Origin: an uncultured Eubacteriales bacterium
Lineage (GTDB): Bacteria > Bacillota > Clostridia > Christensenellales > Aristaeellaceae
Direction: 5' to 3'
Assembly (NCBI GenBank): GCA_902761755.1
Contig: CACWLP010000004.1
Coordinates: forward strand, 1-64,000
Length of the DNA stretch: 64,000 nucleotides
Shown here: piece by piece, positions 35,430 through 46,786 of the stretch
Position numbering within the stretch: the stretch's first letter is position 1
Layout: the number at the start of each line of letters is the position of its first letter
The notes under the pieces: generated by a model
The model's input: the letters and a program-made list of their open reading frames with translations, nothing else
Databases searched by the model: none
What the model was told of the DNA's origin: nothing
Translations under genes and position numbers: made by a program

Positions 35430-36740
35430 ATGAAGAAACATCATTTCAGTCTCCATGCGATCCTGCTGATCGCGTGCATGGCCGTGCTGCTGTCTGCGCC
35501 TGCCCAGGCAAGCGCGGAAACCTTTGCTACCCACGGGAACGGCGACCCCAATACTCCGGTCACTTTCTTCGTGTTTTCCAACGGCAGCGCCAGCGTAACC
35601 CTTAAGCAGGAAAAAGGCCTCTGCTATGAATTGAGCTATACCCATTTCGTCGACGGGGTTCTGGGGCAGGAGGATGAATGGGGCAAATACCATATCCGCA
35701 TCACCTCTCCTATGGGAAATGTATCCTACGATAAGTGGGATATTACCTTCCACGGCTCCACCAAAGAATTGAGCCTGCCGCTTGCCGGCACCTACAAAAT
35801 CACGCTGACGCCCTATACTGCGCAGGAAATGACAGATTCCTGGTCTAACGATACTTTCTATTATTGGACCGAATATCCTTACTGGTGGGTGGACGGATGC
35901 AGCAGATGCTCCTGCACGGATCAGATCTATTGCGACGTGCAGATCCGCCAGGTGAATGCCACCACCGGCCAGCAGCTTTCCACGCGCACCGAACGCCTGC
36001 CCTACGGCACCACCACGGTTTACGCGGGCACAGCTCCCAGCGGTTATTCCCTGACGGGAAGAAGCTGGGTATCCGTAACCGTCGGCATGAATGGCGTGGC
36101 CAGCGAAAACCCCGTTGTATTTACCTATGAAAGGAATACGCCTGTGGTGACGCCCACGCAGGCTCCGGTTTACGTAAACCCCACGCAGCGTCCATACAGC
36201 CCGCCTTCTCCCTCCACGTACAACGGCGTATTTCAGCTGCCCGGGTGTTCCTATCCCCTTTACCTGCGCAATCCCCCGCAGTACATCCGTCCCCAATGCG
36301 GGCCGGGCGACCAGTACATGACATTCGCAAGCAAGGCCGATAACGGATCTCAGCTGTATCAGACCGCTCAGATCACCCATTGCAACGCCTATTTCTGCGT
36401 GGGCGATTGGGTATACGTGGAATTCGGCTACACAGACCATGTGGTCCGTTTCGGATTCTTCAAAAAATCCCTCTTCACTCCCGCCGATTCCTGGTATAGC
36501 ATTCCCACTTATACGCTCACCCCGGAAAAGCAAGGCTGGGTCACTGCGGATACGACCCCCTATAACGGCCCCGGGCCCAACTGCGGCGCCTATTCTTCCT
36601 GCAAGCTATACCAGGGGACCACGGTTTACGCCTGCTTTGAATGCAACGGCTGGTATTTCTGCCGCTTCTACAATGACCATCACAACCAGTATGGCACCGT
36701 CTATCTCTGGGTTCCCGGCTCCAATATCAGTTGGTATTGA
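35430..36740 (+). CDS. Secreted protein with MucBP-like and SH3-like domains
   Basis: A 436-residue exported protein with signal peptide MKKHHFSLHAILLIACMAVL, cleavage near ASA. The first 140 residues look like a beta-sandwich (lectin or pre-peptidase type). A MucBP-like unit follows (CDVQIRQVNATTGQQLST to about 230), then a Pro/Thr linker. Two SH3-like units come last (VGDWVYVEFGY..., and TTVYACFECNGWYFCRFYND). It is rich in Cys, Tyr and Trp, and has no anchor. GAGGGG precedes the start. It lies next to the pilus operon but on the other strand. A wall-binding role is inferred from the SH3-like units only. Confidence 0.75.
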   Translation: MKKHHFSLHAILLIACMAVLLSAPAQASAETFATHGNGDPNTPVTFFVFSNGSASVTLKQEKGLCYELSYTHFVDGVLGQEDEWGKYHIRITSPMGNVSYDKWDITFHGSTKELSLPLAGTYKITLTPYTAQEMTDSWSNDTFYYWTEYPYWWVDGCSRCSCTDQIYCDVQIRQVNATTGQQLSTRTERLPYGTTTVYAGTAPSGYSLTGRSWVSVTVGMNGVASENPVVFTYERNTPVVTPTQAPVYVNPTQRPYSPPSPSTYNGVFQLPGCSYPLYLRNPPQYIRPQCGPGDQYMTFASKADNGSQLYQTAQITHCNAYFCVGDWVYVEFGYTDHVVRFGFFKKSLFTPADSWYSIPTYTLTPEKQGWVTADTTPYNGPGPNCGAYSSCKLYQGTTVYACFECNGWYFCRFYNDHHNQYGTVYLWVPGSNISWY

Positions 36741-36813
36741 GCCTGTCAGGGCATCAAATTCTCCCTGCCTTTCCGAATGGATCGGCGGGGATCTCTTTTT
36801 CCCGGCATAAAAA

Positions 36814-36839
36814 AGCCCGAAGCAATACTGCTTCGGGCT
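36814..36839 (-). terminator. Terminator of the glmS-pyrG unit
   Basis: An 11-bp perfect stem (36814-36824 with 36829-36839). On the minus strand it is followed by TTTTTT, so it ends pyrG transcription. It is weak in the plus direction. Confidence 0.8.
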
Positions 36840-36866
36840 GTTGACTATTGTTGAGGGATCGCTCCG

Positions 36867-38474
36867 TCACCGTTTTTCCATCTGCAGCGCCGCGTCGATA
36901 AAGCCCACGAAGAGCGGATGGGGCTTATTGGGGCGGCTCTTGAATTCGGGATGGAACTGCACGCCCACAAAGAACGCTTCGTCGGGGATCTCAATGGTTT
37001 CCACCAGCCGTCCATCCGGAGACAGGCCGGAGAGGCACAGGCCCGCGTTCTGCATCACGTCCCGGAAAGCGTTGGCGAATTCATAGCGGTGGCGGTGCCG
37101 TTCGCTGATTTCCGTTTTTCCGTAACAACGGGCGATTACCGTGTTTTCTTTCAGGACGCAGGGATATTTCCCCAGGCGAAGGGTGCCGCCCTTGTCGATC
37201 TCGTCGTTCTGGCCGGGCATGAAGTCGATCACTTTGTAGGGCGCGGCCTCGTCGAATTCATGGGAATTGGCGTTTTCCAGCCCCGCGGCGTGCCGGGCGT
37301 ATTCGATGACGGCGATCTGCATGCCCAGGCAAATGCCGAAATACGGAATATGATGCTCCCGGGCATACTGCGCCGTCAGGATCATGCCCTCGATCCCCCT
37401 CCCGCCGAAGCCGCCGGGAACGATCAGCCCCTGGATACCTTTCAGAACGCTTTGGATATTTTCCTCGTTCAGCCCTTCCGAATCGATCCATTCGATCTCC
37501 ACCCGGGCGTCCAGTGCATACCCCGCATGGCGCAGGGCTTCCGCCACGGAAAGATAGGCGTCGTGGAGCTGAACATATTTCCCCACCAGGCCGATCCGGA
37601 CGGTTTTGTTCTGATGCCGGATGCGGGCCACCAGCTCCCGCCATTCGGAAAGATCGGGATCGGGGGCGCTGATGCCCAGCTCCCGGCACACGATGCCGGA
37701 CAGATGGGCTTCCTCCAGCATCAGCGGGGCTTCGTAAAGGATCGGCAGCGTCAGGTTTTCGATCACGCAGTCCGGCTTCACGTTGCAGAAATGCGCAATC
37801 TTGCTGAAAACGGATTCGTCCGTGATTTTTTCGTCCACCCGCAGCACGATGATGTTTGGCGTGATGCCCATGCCCTGCAATTCCTTGACAGAATGCTGGG
37901 TGGGCTTCGATTTGTGTTCGCCGCTGGCTTTGAGATACGGCACCAGCGTCACATGCACGTACAGCGCGTTCTCCCGCCCAACCTCCAATCCCACCTGGCG
38001 GATGGCCTCAATAAAGGGCTGGCTTTCGATATCGCCGATGGTGCCGCCGATCTCGGTGATCACCACGTCCGCGTCGGTCTTTTCGCCCACGCGGTAGATG
38101 AAGCGCTTGATCTCGTCCGTAATGTGGGGAATGATCTGCACGGTGGATCCCAGGTATCCGCCCTGGCGTTCCTTATGCAGCACGTTGGAAAAAACTTTGC
38201 CTGTGGTGAGATTGGAGTACTTGTTCAGGTCCTCGTCGATAAAGCGTTCATAGTGGCCCAGGTCCAGATCGGTCTCCGCGCCGTCCTCGGTGACGTAGAC
38301 CTCCCCATGCTGGTAGGGGCTCATGGTGCCGGGGTCCACGTTGATATACGGGTCCAGCTTCTGCGCGGCCACCTTCAGCCCCCTGGCCTTCAGCAGCCTG
38401 CCCAGGGATGCGGCGGTAATGCCCTTGCCCAGCCCCGATACCACGCCGCCGGTCACGAAAATGTATTTGGTCAT
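36867..38474 (-). CDS. pyrG: CTP synthase
   Basis: CTP synthase, 535 residues, makes CTP from UTP, ATP and glutamine. The synthetase domain starts [18 protein letters not shown] with the P-loop, and has [14 protein letters not shown]. The C-terminal glutamine amidotransferase domain has GICLGMQ with the nucleophile cysteine and FHPEF with a catalytic histidine. Length is normal and no key residue is missing. It follows glmS by 48 nt on the same strand without an obvious promoter between, so the two glutamine-dependent enzymes are probably co-transcribed. Confidence 0.97.
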   Translation of the reverse strand: MTKYIFVTGGVVSGLGKGITAASLGRLLKARGLKVAAQKLDPYINVDPGTMSPYQHGEVYVTEDGAETDLDLGHYERFIDEDLNKYSNLTTGKVFSNVLHKERQGGYLGSTVQIIPHITDEIKRFIYRVGEKTDADVVITEIGGTIGDIESQPFIEAIRQVGLEVGRENALYVHVTLVPYLKASGEHKSKPTQHSVKELQGMGITPNIIVLRVDEKITDESVFSKIAHFCNVKPDCVIENLTLPILYEAPLMLEEAHLSGIVCRELGISAPDPDLSEWRELVARIRHQNKTVRIGLVGKYVQLHDAYLSVAEALRHAGYALDARVEIEWIDSEGLNEENIQSVLKGIQGLIVPGGFGGRGIEGMILTAQYAREHHIPYFGICLGMQIAVIEYARHAAGLENANSHEFDEAAPYKVIDFMPGQNDEIDKGGTLRLGKYPCVLKENTVIARCYGKTEISERHRHRYEFANAFRDVMQNAGLCLSGLSPDGRLVETIEIPDEAFFVGVQFHPEFKSRPNKPHPLFVGFIDAALQMEKR

Positions 38475-38522
38475 CCGCCGTCCCTCTTTCTTTCCGATGT
38501 GATGCAGTAGAAATGCCCCGGC

Positions 38523-40391
<1,869 letters not shown>

Positions 40392-40426
40392 GGCCCCCTC
40401 GCCTCCCAGCATAAAAGAATAATGAA

Positions 40427-40455
40427 ATATTATGCGATATGAAAGCCGATGTCAA
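40427..40455 (-). promoter_or_regulatory. Promoter of glmS
   Basis: Minus-strand TTGACA (40450-40455), 17-bp spacer and TAATAT (40427-40432). The gap between gltD and glmS has no terminator that I can see. Confidence 0.7.
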
Positions 40456-40467
40456 TTCGTCCGCTGT

Positions 40468-41883
40468 TCAAAATCCGTTTTTCCCTTCCAGAAACCGGTG
40501 GGCTTCCGCCGCCGCGGCCCGTCCATCCGCCAAAGCGCGCACCACCAGGGACTGGCCGGTGCGCATGTCCCCGGCGGAAAAGAGCTTTCCGCCCAAATGA
40601 TGCGAGCCGTCCACCGGCAGCAGCCGCCCCCGGGCGTCCGCTTGCAGCGAAAGGCAAGACAGCGTGGCGTCCTCGCAGCCCACGAACCCCGCGGCAATGA
40701 GCAGCAATCCGCAGGACAGCGTCTTTTCCGTGCCGGGCACGGGCGAAAGCCGGCCTTCCGGGCCTTTCGCCAGGCGAACAGTGGTCAGGGAAACGATTTC
40801 GTTCTTTTCATTGACCTGAATACTCTGCACTGTCGTTTCGTAGATCCGGGGATCGCCGCCCTGCACGGCGATGGCTTCGATCTGCCCGTAATCGGTGCGC
40901 AGAGTGCGGGGCCATTCCGGCCAGGGATTGCCGGGCGCGCGGCTTTCCGGCGCGGCGGGCATCATTTCCAGCTGGGTGACGGATGCGCAGCGCTGGCGCA
41001 GAGCCGTGCCCACGCAGTCGTTGCCCGTATCGCCGCCGCCAACGACTACCACGTGCTTTCCCTTTGCGGAAACGGCGGGATCCGTGCCGGACAGGACGGC
41101 TTTCGTGGCTTCCGTCAGATAATCAACGGCGAAAAGTACGCCTTTCGCGTCCAGGTGCGCCACGTTCAGGCTGCGGGGCTTTTTCGCTCCGCCGCACAGG
41201 ATCACGGCGTCGTAATCTTCCGTCAGATCAGGCCGAGCCTCGGTATTCAGCAGGAAGGAAACGCCCTCCGCCTCCATCAGCCGGATGCGCCGCATCACGA
41301 TCTCCTTGGGCAGCTTCATATTGGGGATGCCGTACATGAGCAGCCCGCCGGGGCGGTCCGCCTTCTCAATGACCGTGACCGTATGGCCCATTTGGTTCAT
41401 CAGGTCTGCGGCGGCCAGTCCGGCAGGGCCGCTGCCCACCACCGCCACCCTTTTTCCCGTGCGGGAGGCGGGGATGCGCGGCTTGATCCAGCCTTTGGAA
41501 AAGCCCTTTTCGATGAGGTACAGTTCGTTGTCCCGGTTGGTCACGCCGTCGTCCGCCAGATTGCAGGCCTTTTCGCACAGCGCCGGGCATACCCGCCCGG
41601 TGAACTCCGGGAACGGGGCGGTTTGCAAAAGCCTGTCCAGCGCCGCCTGCTCCTGCCCCCGGCAAAGCAGATCGTTCCATTCCGGGATCAGGTTGTGCAA
41701 GGGACACCCGAAATCCGACTGGCAGAAGGGCACGCCGCAGTTCATGCACCGCGACGCCTGACAGAAACGGACCTCTGCGGGCTGGGCGGCGTGGAGATCG
41801 CCAAAATCCCCCAGCCGCGCTTCCGCATCCCGGTACGGGTTCTCCGCCCGGGCGTATTCCATGAATCCGGTGGCTTTGCCCAT
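40468..41883 (-). CDS. gltD: Glutamate synthase small subunit
   Basis: The 471-residue NADPH-dependent small subunit of GOGAT, which feeds electrons to the large subunit. The N-terminal cysteine-rich region CMNCGVPFCQ and CPLHNLIPEWN binds [4Fe-4S] clusters. It is followed by the FAD motif AVVGSGPAGLAAAD and the NADPH motif VVVGGGDTGNDCVG. It begins 4 nt after gltB and ends the GS-GOGAT operon. AAAGGAG precedes the start. Confidence 0.96.
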   Translation of the reverse strand: MGKATGFMEYARAENPYRDAEARLGDFGDLHAAQPAEVRFCQASRCMNCGVPFCQSDFGCPLHNLIPEWNDLLCRGQEQAALDRLLQTAPFPEFTGRVCPALCEKACNLADDGVTNRDNELYLIEKGFSKGWIKPRIPASRTGKRVAVVGSGPAGLAAADLMNQMGHTVTVIEKADRPGGLLMYGIPNMKLPKEIVMRRIRLMEAEGVSFLLNTEARPDLTEDYDAVILCGGAKKPRSLNVAHLDAKGVLFAVDYLTEATKAVLSGTDPAVSAKGKHVVVVGGGDTGNDCVGTALRQRCASVTQLEMMPAAPESRAPGNPWPEWPRTLRTDYGQIEAIAVQGGDPRIYETTVQSIQVNEKNEIVSLTTVRLAKGPEGRLSPVPGTEKTLSCGLLLIAAGFVGCEDATLSCLSLQADARGRLLPVDGSHHLGGKLFSAGDMRTGQSLVVRALADGRAAAAEAHRFLEGKNGF

Positions 41884-41887
41884 ACCG

Positions 41888-44800
41888 TCACGCTCCTTTC
41901 AGATAAGCCAGGTATTCGTCGGATATCACCGTTTTGAACCGGGGCAGGTATTCGTCGAAGGCCCGCAGGATCTCCCCCGCTTTTTTCGAGCCTGTGGCCC
42001 GCTCGTGCATCTGCAACAGACGCTGCAGCTCGCCCGCCTGTTCCGGGGGAACGGGATACATTTTCACATGCCCGGGATTCAATCGGTCTTTCAGCGTCCC
42101 GTCCCCGTCCAGCACCCAGGCGACGCCGCCGCTCATGCCCGCGGCGAAGTTGTCCCCCACCTCGCCCAGCACCGCCACCCGGCCGCCGGTCATATACTCG
42201 CAGCCATGATCGCCCAGGCCTTCCACCACCGCCCAGGCGCCGGAATTGCGCACGGCGAAGCGTTCCCCTGCCCGTCCCGCAATAAAGGCGTACCCGCCGG
42301 TGGCGCCATAAAGGGCCACGTTGCCGATGAGGGTATCCTCCGGCTTCCACACGCTGTCTACCGGCGGGCAGACGGCGACCGTGCCGCCGGACAGGCCCTT
42401 GCCCAGGTAATCGTTGGCCACGCCGTACAGCGTGATCTCCTGGCCCGCGGGCAGGAACGCGCCGAAGGACTGCCCGCCGCAGCCCTGGGCCTGGATGCGC
42501 CTTTCGCCCTTCAGCATGGCGCCGAAAGCCCGGTCGGTGGTGGTGAGGTGCACATGATTCTGGAAGAGCCTCGCGTCGGTGCGCTCGCTCAAATGGAAAT
42601 CGTGCTTCGCTTCCCGCTGGAAATGGGTGTTCCTGGCAAAGCCGATCAGGGGGGTCAGATCTATTTTGGCGTCCGGTTTCATTTTCAGCAGATCGCTGCG
42701 GCCCACCAGCTCGCTCACCGTCCGCGCGCCCAGCTTCGCCATGATTTCCCGCAGCTGCTCCGCAATAAAGAGCATGAACCGCTCCACGTATTCCGGCTTT
42801 CCCATGAACCGCTTGCGCAGCGCGGGGTTCTGGGTGGCGATGCCGAAGGGGCACGTGCCCAGATGGCACACCCGCATCATCCGGCAGCCCATCGTCACCA
42901 GCGGCGCGGTGGCGAACCCGAATTCCTCCGCCCCCAGCAGCAGGGCCACCATCACGTCGTGCCCGGTCATCAGCTTTCCGTCAGTTTCCAGCGTAACCTT
43001 CTGACGCAGACGATTTCTGCACAGCACCTGATGGGCTTCCGCCAGGCCGATCTCCCAGGGCAGGCCCGCGTGATGCACGGAGCTCTGCGGGGCGGCGCCG
43101 GTGCCGCCTTCGCCGCCGGAGATCAGGATGCCGCCCGCCCCGGCCTTCGCAACGCCGCTGGCGATGGTGCCGACCCCCGTGGAAGAAACCAGCTTTACGG
43201 TAATCTTGGCCTGCTCGTTGGCGCACTGCAGATCGTAGATCAATTCGGCCAGGTCTTCGATGGAATAGATATCGTGGTGGGGCGGCGGGGAGATCAGGGA
43301 GATGCCCGGGGTGGAGCAGCGGGTCTTCGCCACGCTGTCCGTCACTTTCGCCCCCGGCAGGTGTCCGCCCTCGCCGGGCTTGGCGCCCTGAGCCATTTTG
43401 ATCTGGATTTCTTTCGCGGAAAGCAGGTATTCCCTTGTTACGCCGAAGCGGCCTGAGGCCACCTGCTTGATGGCGGAATTGAGGTTCGTTCCGAAGCGCT
43501 CGGGCAGTTCGCCGCCTTCGCCGCTGTTGCTTTTGCCGCCCAGATGATTCATGGCCTGGGCCATGCATTCGTGGGCTTCCTGGGAGATGGAGCCGTAGCT
43601 CATGGCCCCGGTGCGAAAGCGCCGGACGATTTCGGCGGCGCTTTCCACCTCCGAAAGGGGGATTTCCCGGCAGGCGTCGTAATCGAAGGTCAGCATGGAA
43701 CGGATGGTGCGGGGGCCTTCGTTTTCCACCCGGGCGGCGTAACGGTCGAACAGGTCCTTGCTGTCCGTCCACACCGCCTGCTGCAAAAGGTGAATGGTTT
43801 CCGGGGAATACAGATGCTCCTCCGCCCCTTCGCCCGTGCGCAGCCGGTGGATGCCCACGCTGGGCAGCCCTTTCCCCAGGGGATCGGCGAAGGCCGCGGC
43901 ATGATGGAAACGGCTGTCCGCCTCCACCCGGTTCAGGTCCGTGCCGCCCAGGGTGCAGGGCGTATTGGTGAAGTACTTTTCAACGAACGGCTCGTCCAGG
44001 CCCACGATCTCAAACAGCTGGGCGCTCTGGTAGGCCTGCAGGGTGGAAACGCCCATCTTGGAGGCGATTTTCAGGACGCCCGCGGTGAGGGCTTTGTTGT
44101 AATCCCGGACGGCGTCCTCCGCGTTCTTTTGGATCTGCCCCGCTTCGCACAGGGCGCGGATGGTGCCGTGGGCCAGATAAGGGGTCACCGCCCGGGCGCC
44201 GAAGCCGATCAGCAGCGCCATCTGGTGCACGTCCCGGGGCTCGCCGCTTTCCAGGATCACGGAGACCGCCGTGCGCTTCTTGATGCGGATCAGATGCTGC
44301 TCCAGGCCGGACACCGCCAACAGCGAAGGAATGGCCAGCCGGTTTTCATCCATGCCCTGATCGGACAGGATCAGGATGTTGATCTTGTCCTTGCAGGCCT
44401 GATCGCAGGCAGCGAAAAATGCAGTCAGGGCGTCCCGCAGGGAGCCGTTCTTTTCATACAGCAAAGAAATTGTGCGGACGGAAAAGGCGGGATGATCGAT
44501 CCGGCGGATGCGCTCCAGCTCCTCCTCCGTCAGGATCGGGGAGGGAAGCTCCAGTACGGTGCAGTTGTCGGGATCGTGGGAAAGCAGGTTGCCATCGTCG
44601 CCGATATAGATGGAGCAGTCGGTTTTGATTTCTTCCCGCAGGGCGTCGATGGGCGGGTTGGTCACCTGTGCGAAGCGCTGCCTGAAATAATCGAAGAGGC
44701 TGGGATGGGTTTTGCTCAGCGCCGCCAGGGGCTCATCCGCACCCATGGAAACGATGGGCTCCGCGCCGTTTTGCGCCATGGGCAGAAGGATGTCGTGCTC

Positions 44801-46213
44801 ATCCTCCCAGGTGTAATGGAATGCTTTGCACAGCTGGGTTCGCCGCGCTTCGTCCGGTTTATTTGGCTGTTCCTGCGCCTGGGGCAGATCGTTCAGGGAA
44901 ATCAGCTGCCGCATCCAGTCCGGGTACGGGCGCTGCTGTGCGTAGGCGGTTTTCAGTGCTTCGCTTTCCTTGAGCGCGCCGGTTTTCAGATCGGCTTCCA
45001 GCACGTCCCCGCCCATGAGCTTCCACCGGCGCACGATATGGGCGTTTTCCTCGAACAGCACTCCGGCCTCCGAGGAAAGGATCAGCCGCCCGTCGTCGGT
45101 CAGGGCGCAGCGAAGGGGCCGCAAGCCGTTGCGGTCCAGGGATGCGCACACCTTTTCCCCATCGGAATACAGGATGGCCGCCGGCCCGTCCCAGGGCTCC
45201 ATCATGGTGGCGTAATAGCGGTACAGATCCCGCCAGGGAGTTTCCTTTTTCGCTCCCTGCCAGGGCTCCGGCAGCAGGATCATCCCCGCCAGGGACAGGG
45301 GAAAACCGTTCATGGCCAGGAATTCCAGGGTGTTATCCAGCATCTGGCTGTCGCTGCCGCCTTCCGTCACCACCGGCAGCACCCGCCGCATCTCCTCGCC
45401 CATGACGGGAGAGCGCATGGTTTCCTCCCGGGCCTTCATGCGGTCGTGATTGCCCCGGATGGTATTGATTTCCCCGTTGTGCAGAAGCATCCGCTGGGGA
45501 TGCGCTTTGCTCCAGGAGGGGAAGGTGTTGGTGGAAAAGCGGGAATGCACCATGGCCATCCGGCTTACGTAGCGCACGTCCTGCAGGTCGTCGTAAAAGG
45601 AGCGGAGCTGGCTCACCAGCATCATGCCCTTATAAACGATGGTGCGGCAGGACAGGGAGCAGATATAGGTGTCCGTATCCTGCTTTTCAAAGGCGCGGCG
45701 CAGCACGTACAGCCGCCGGTCGAAATCCAATCCGGGGGCGGCGCCGTCCGGCCGTTTCAGGAAGCACTGGCGGATGCGGGGCATTGTGCGCCTGGCGCCC
45801 GCGCCCAGCTGCGCCGGATGGCAGGGCACATTGCGCCAGCCCAGCACCTTGATCCCTTCCGACGCCGCTAACTGCTCAAAAATGCGGCGGGCGCTGTCCG
45901 CGCCCACCTCGTCCTCCGGCAAAAAGAACATCCCCACGCCGTAATCGCCCGGGTTTCCCAGGGCGATTCCTTCCTCCTGCGCCCAGGCGGAAAAAAGGCT
46001 GTGGGGAAGCTGCGTCATGATCCCGACCCCGTCGCCGGTGGTGCCCAGCGCGTCGCTGCCCGCCCGATGGGCCAGCCTTTCCACAATGGAAAGCGCCTGA
46101 TCCACCGTCCGGTGGGTGGCCTTGCCGCTCAGATCGGCAATAGCCCCCACGCCGCAGCTTTCGTGCTCCATGTCTTCGCGATAAAGGGGATACTGTGGAT
46201 CCCGCATGGTCAT
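41888..46213 (-). CDS. gltB: Glutamate synthase large subunit
   Basis: The 1441-residue large subunit of GOGAT, converting glutamine and 2-oxoglutarate to two glutamates. The product begins MTMRDPQYPLYREDMEHESC; the cysteine at residue 20 is the class II amidotransferase nucleophile after propeptide removal. The FMN-binding synthase domain (PPPHHDIYSIEDLAELIYDL), the [3Fe-4S] cysteines in CRMMRVCHLGTC and the C-terminal GXGXG repeats are all present. Start 46213 overlaps the ANTAR stop by 4 nt and follows AAGGGGG. A longer open frame up to 46615 lies inside the ANTAR gene and is rejected. Confidence 0.96.
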   Translation of the reverse strand: MTMRDPQYPLYREDMEHESCGVGAIADLSGKATHRTVDQALSIVERLAHRAGSDALGTTGDGVGIMTQLPHSLFSAWAQEEGIALGNPGDYGVGMFFLPEDEVGADSARRIFEQLAASEGIKVLGWRNVPCHPAQLGAGARRTMPRIRQCFLKRPDGAAPGLDFDRRLYVLRRAFEKQDTDTYICSLSCRTIVYKGMMLVSQLRSFYDDLQDVRYVSRMAMVHSRFSTNTFPSWSKAHPQRMLLHNGEINTIRGNHDRMKAREETMRSPVMGEEMRRVLPVVTEGGSDSQMLDNTLEFLAMNGFPLSLAGMILLPEPWQGAKKETPWRDLYRYYATMMEPWDGPAAILYSDGEKVCASLDRNGLRPLRCALTDDGRLILSSEAGVLFEENAHIVRRWKLMGGDVLEADLKTGALKESEALKTAYAQQRPYPDWMRQLISLNDLPQAQEQPNKPDEARRTQLCKAFHYTWEDEHDILLPMAQNGAEPIVSMGADEPLAALSKTHPSLFDYFRQRFAQVTNPPIDALREEIKTDCSIYIGDDGNLLSHDPDNCTVLELPSPILTEEELERIRRIDHPAFSVRTISLLYEKNGSLRDALTAFFAACDQACKDKINILILSDQGMDENRLAIPSLLAVSGLEQHLIRIKKRTAVSVILESGEPRDVHQMALLIGFGARAVTPYLAHGTIRALCEAGQIQKNAEDAVRDYNKALTAGVLKIASKMGVSTLQAYQSAQLFEIVGLDEPFVEKYFTNTPCTLGGTDLNRVEADSRFHHAAAFADPLGKGLPSVGIHRLRTGEGAEEHLYSPETIHLLQQAVWTDSKDLFDRYAARVENEGPRTIRSMLTFDYDACREIPLSEVESAAEIVRRFRTGAMSYGSISQEAHECMAQAMNHLGGKSNSGEGGELPERFGTNLNSAIKQVASGRFGVTREYLLSAKEIQIKMAQGAKPGEGGHLPGAKVTDSVAKTRCSTPGISLISPPPHHDIYSIEDLAELIYDLQCANEQAKITVKLVSSTGVGTIASGVAKAGAGGILISGGEGGTGAAPQSSVHHAGLPWEIGLAEAHQVLCRNRLRQKVTLETDGKLMTGHDVMVALLLGAEEFGFATAPLVTMGCRMMRVCHLGTCPFGIATQNPALRKRFMGKPEYVERFMLFIAEQLREIMAKLGARTVSELVGRSDLLKMKPDAKIDLTPLIGFARNTHFQREAKHDFHLSERTDARLFQNHVHLTTTDRAFGAMLKGERRIQAQGCGGQSFGAFLPAGQEITLYGVANDYLGKGLSGGTVAVCPPVDSVWKPEDTLIGNVALYGATGGYAFIAGRAGERFAVRNSGAWAVVEGLGDHGCEYMTGGRVAVLGEVGDNFAAGMSGGVAWVLDGDGTLKDRLNPGHVKMYPVPPEQAGELQRLLQMHERATGSKKAGEILRAFDEYLPRFKTVISDEYLAYLKGA

Positions 46214-46746
46214 TCGTTCGTCCCCCTTGACTCCTTGATGATTTGTGCGGCGTACTCCGCCATCTTCATGCCGTGGTTCATGGCGTACTGCTGCAGGGCA
46301 CGGTGCGCTTCCGGCTCGGTGAGGCCCCGGCTCTGCATCAGCAGACGCTTGGCCTGCTCCACCGCCTGCTTTTCCGTGCCCATTCGCTTGGGCAGGCGCA
46401 TCTGGTGCAGCTGGGTGAGCATTTCCACCGCGCCGATCACCGCCTGGCTGGAAGCCGGAAGCGCCAGGCGGAAGATTTCCGGCGCTTCGCAGCTTTCCAG
46501 CAATGCGGGCTTTCCGATCAGCAGGATCTGAATACGGTCCCCGTAGTCCCATTGCAGATCGTCCGGCTTGCAGTCCGGCAGGCTGCCCAGCATGATCACC
46601 ACGCCGTCGTCGCATTCATTGACGGTCCTTCGCAGCTCGCTGCCTGCTCCACAGCATCGGAAAACGGAATAGCCGGAGGAGGAGAGCAGGCGGGAAAGCT
46701 GTTCCCGGCTTACTTCCGATGCGCCGGCGATCACGATTCTTGCCAT
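46210..46746 (-). CDS. ANTAR-domain regulator in the GS-GOGAT operon
   Basis: A 178-residue protein with a degenerate receiver-like N-terminus (MARIVIAGASEVSREQLSRL) and a C-terminal ANTAR RNA-binding domain (AVEQAKRLLMQSRGLTEPEA and the following helices, about 125-172). ANTAR proteins bind leader RNA hairpins and prevent termination. NitR of solventogenic clostridia, encoded next to glnA, is the closest described parallel that I know. The receiver part lacks an obvious phosphoacceptor Asp pattern (it reads VVIMLGSLPDC), so it may not be phosphorylated. It lies between glnA (40 nt upstream) and gltB (4-nt overlap). Confidence 0.9.
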   Translation of the reverse strand: MARIVIAGASEVSREQLSRLLSSSGYSVFRCCGAGSELRRTVNECDDGVVIMLGSLPDCKPDDLQWDYGDRIQILLIGKPALLESCEAPEIFRLALPASSQAVIGAVEMLTQLHQMRLPKRMGTEKQAVEQAKRLLMQSRGLTEPEAHRALQQYAMNHGMKMAEYAAQIIKESRGTNE

Positions 46747-46786
46747 GGCCGCTTCCTCCTTCCGGGTTTGTTTTTTTATCCGTGGA

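Noticed and set aside
40392..40426. glmS ribozyme
   Set aside because: The leader after the predicted promoter is too short and has no recognisable core.
43544..45871. 775-codon plus-strand frame opposite gltB
   Set aside because: It is an antisense shadow of a well-supported enzyme gene, with His/Gly/Gln-rich composition typical of such shadows.
46214..46615. 134-residue N-terminal extension of GltB
   Set aside because: It overlaps the ANTAR gene in another frame, is arginine-rich nonsense, and would bury the catalytic cysteine region.
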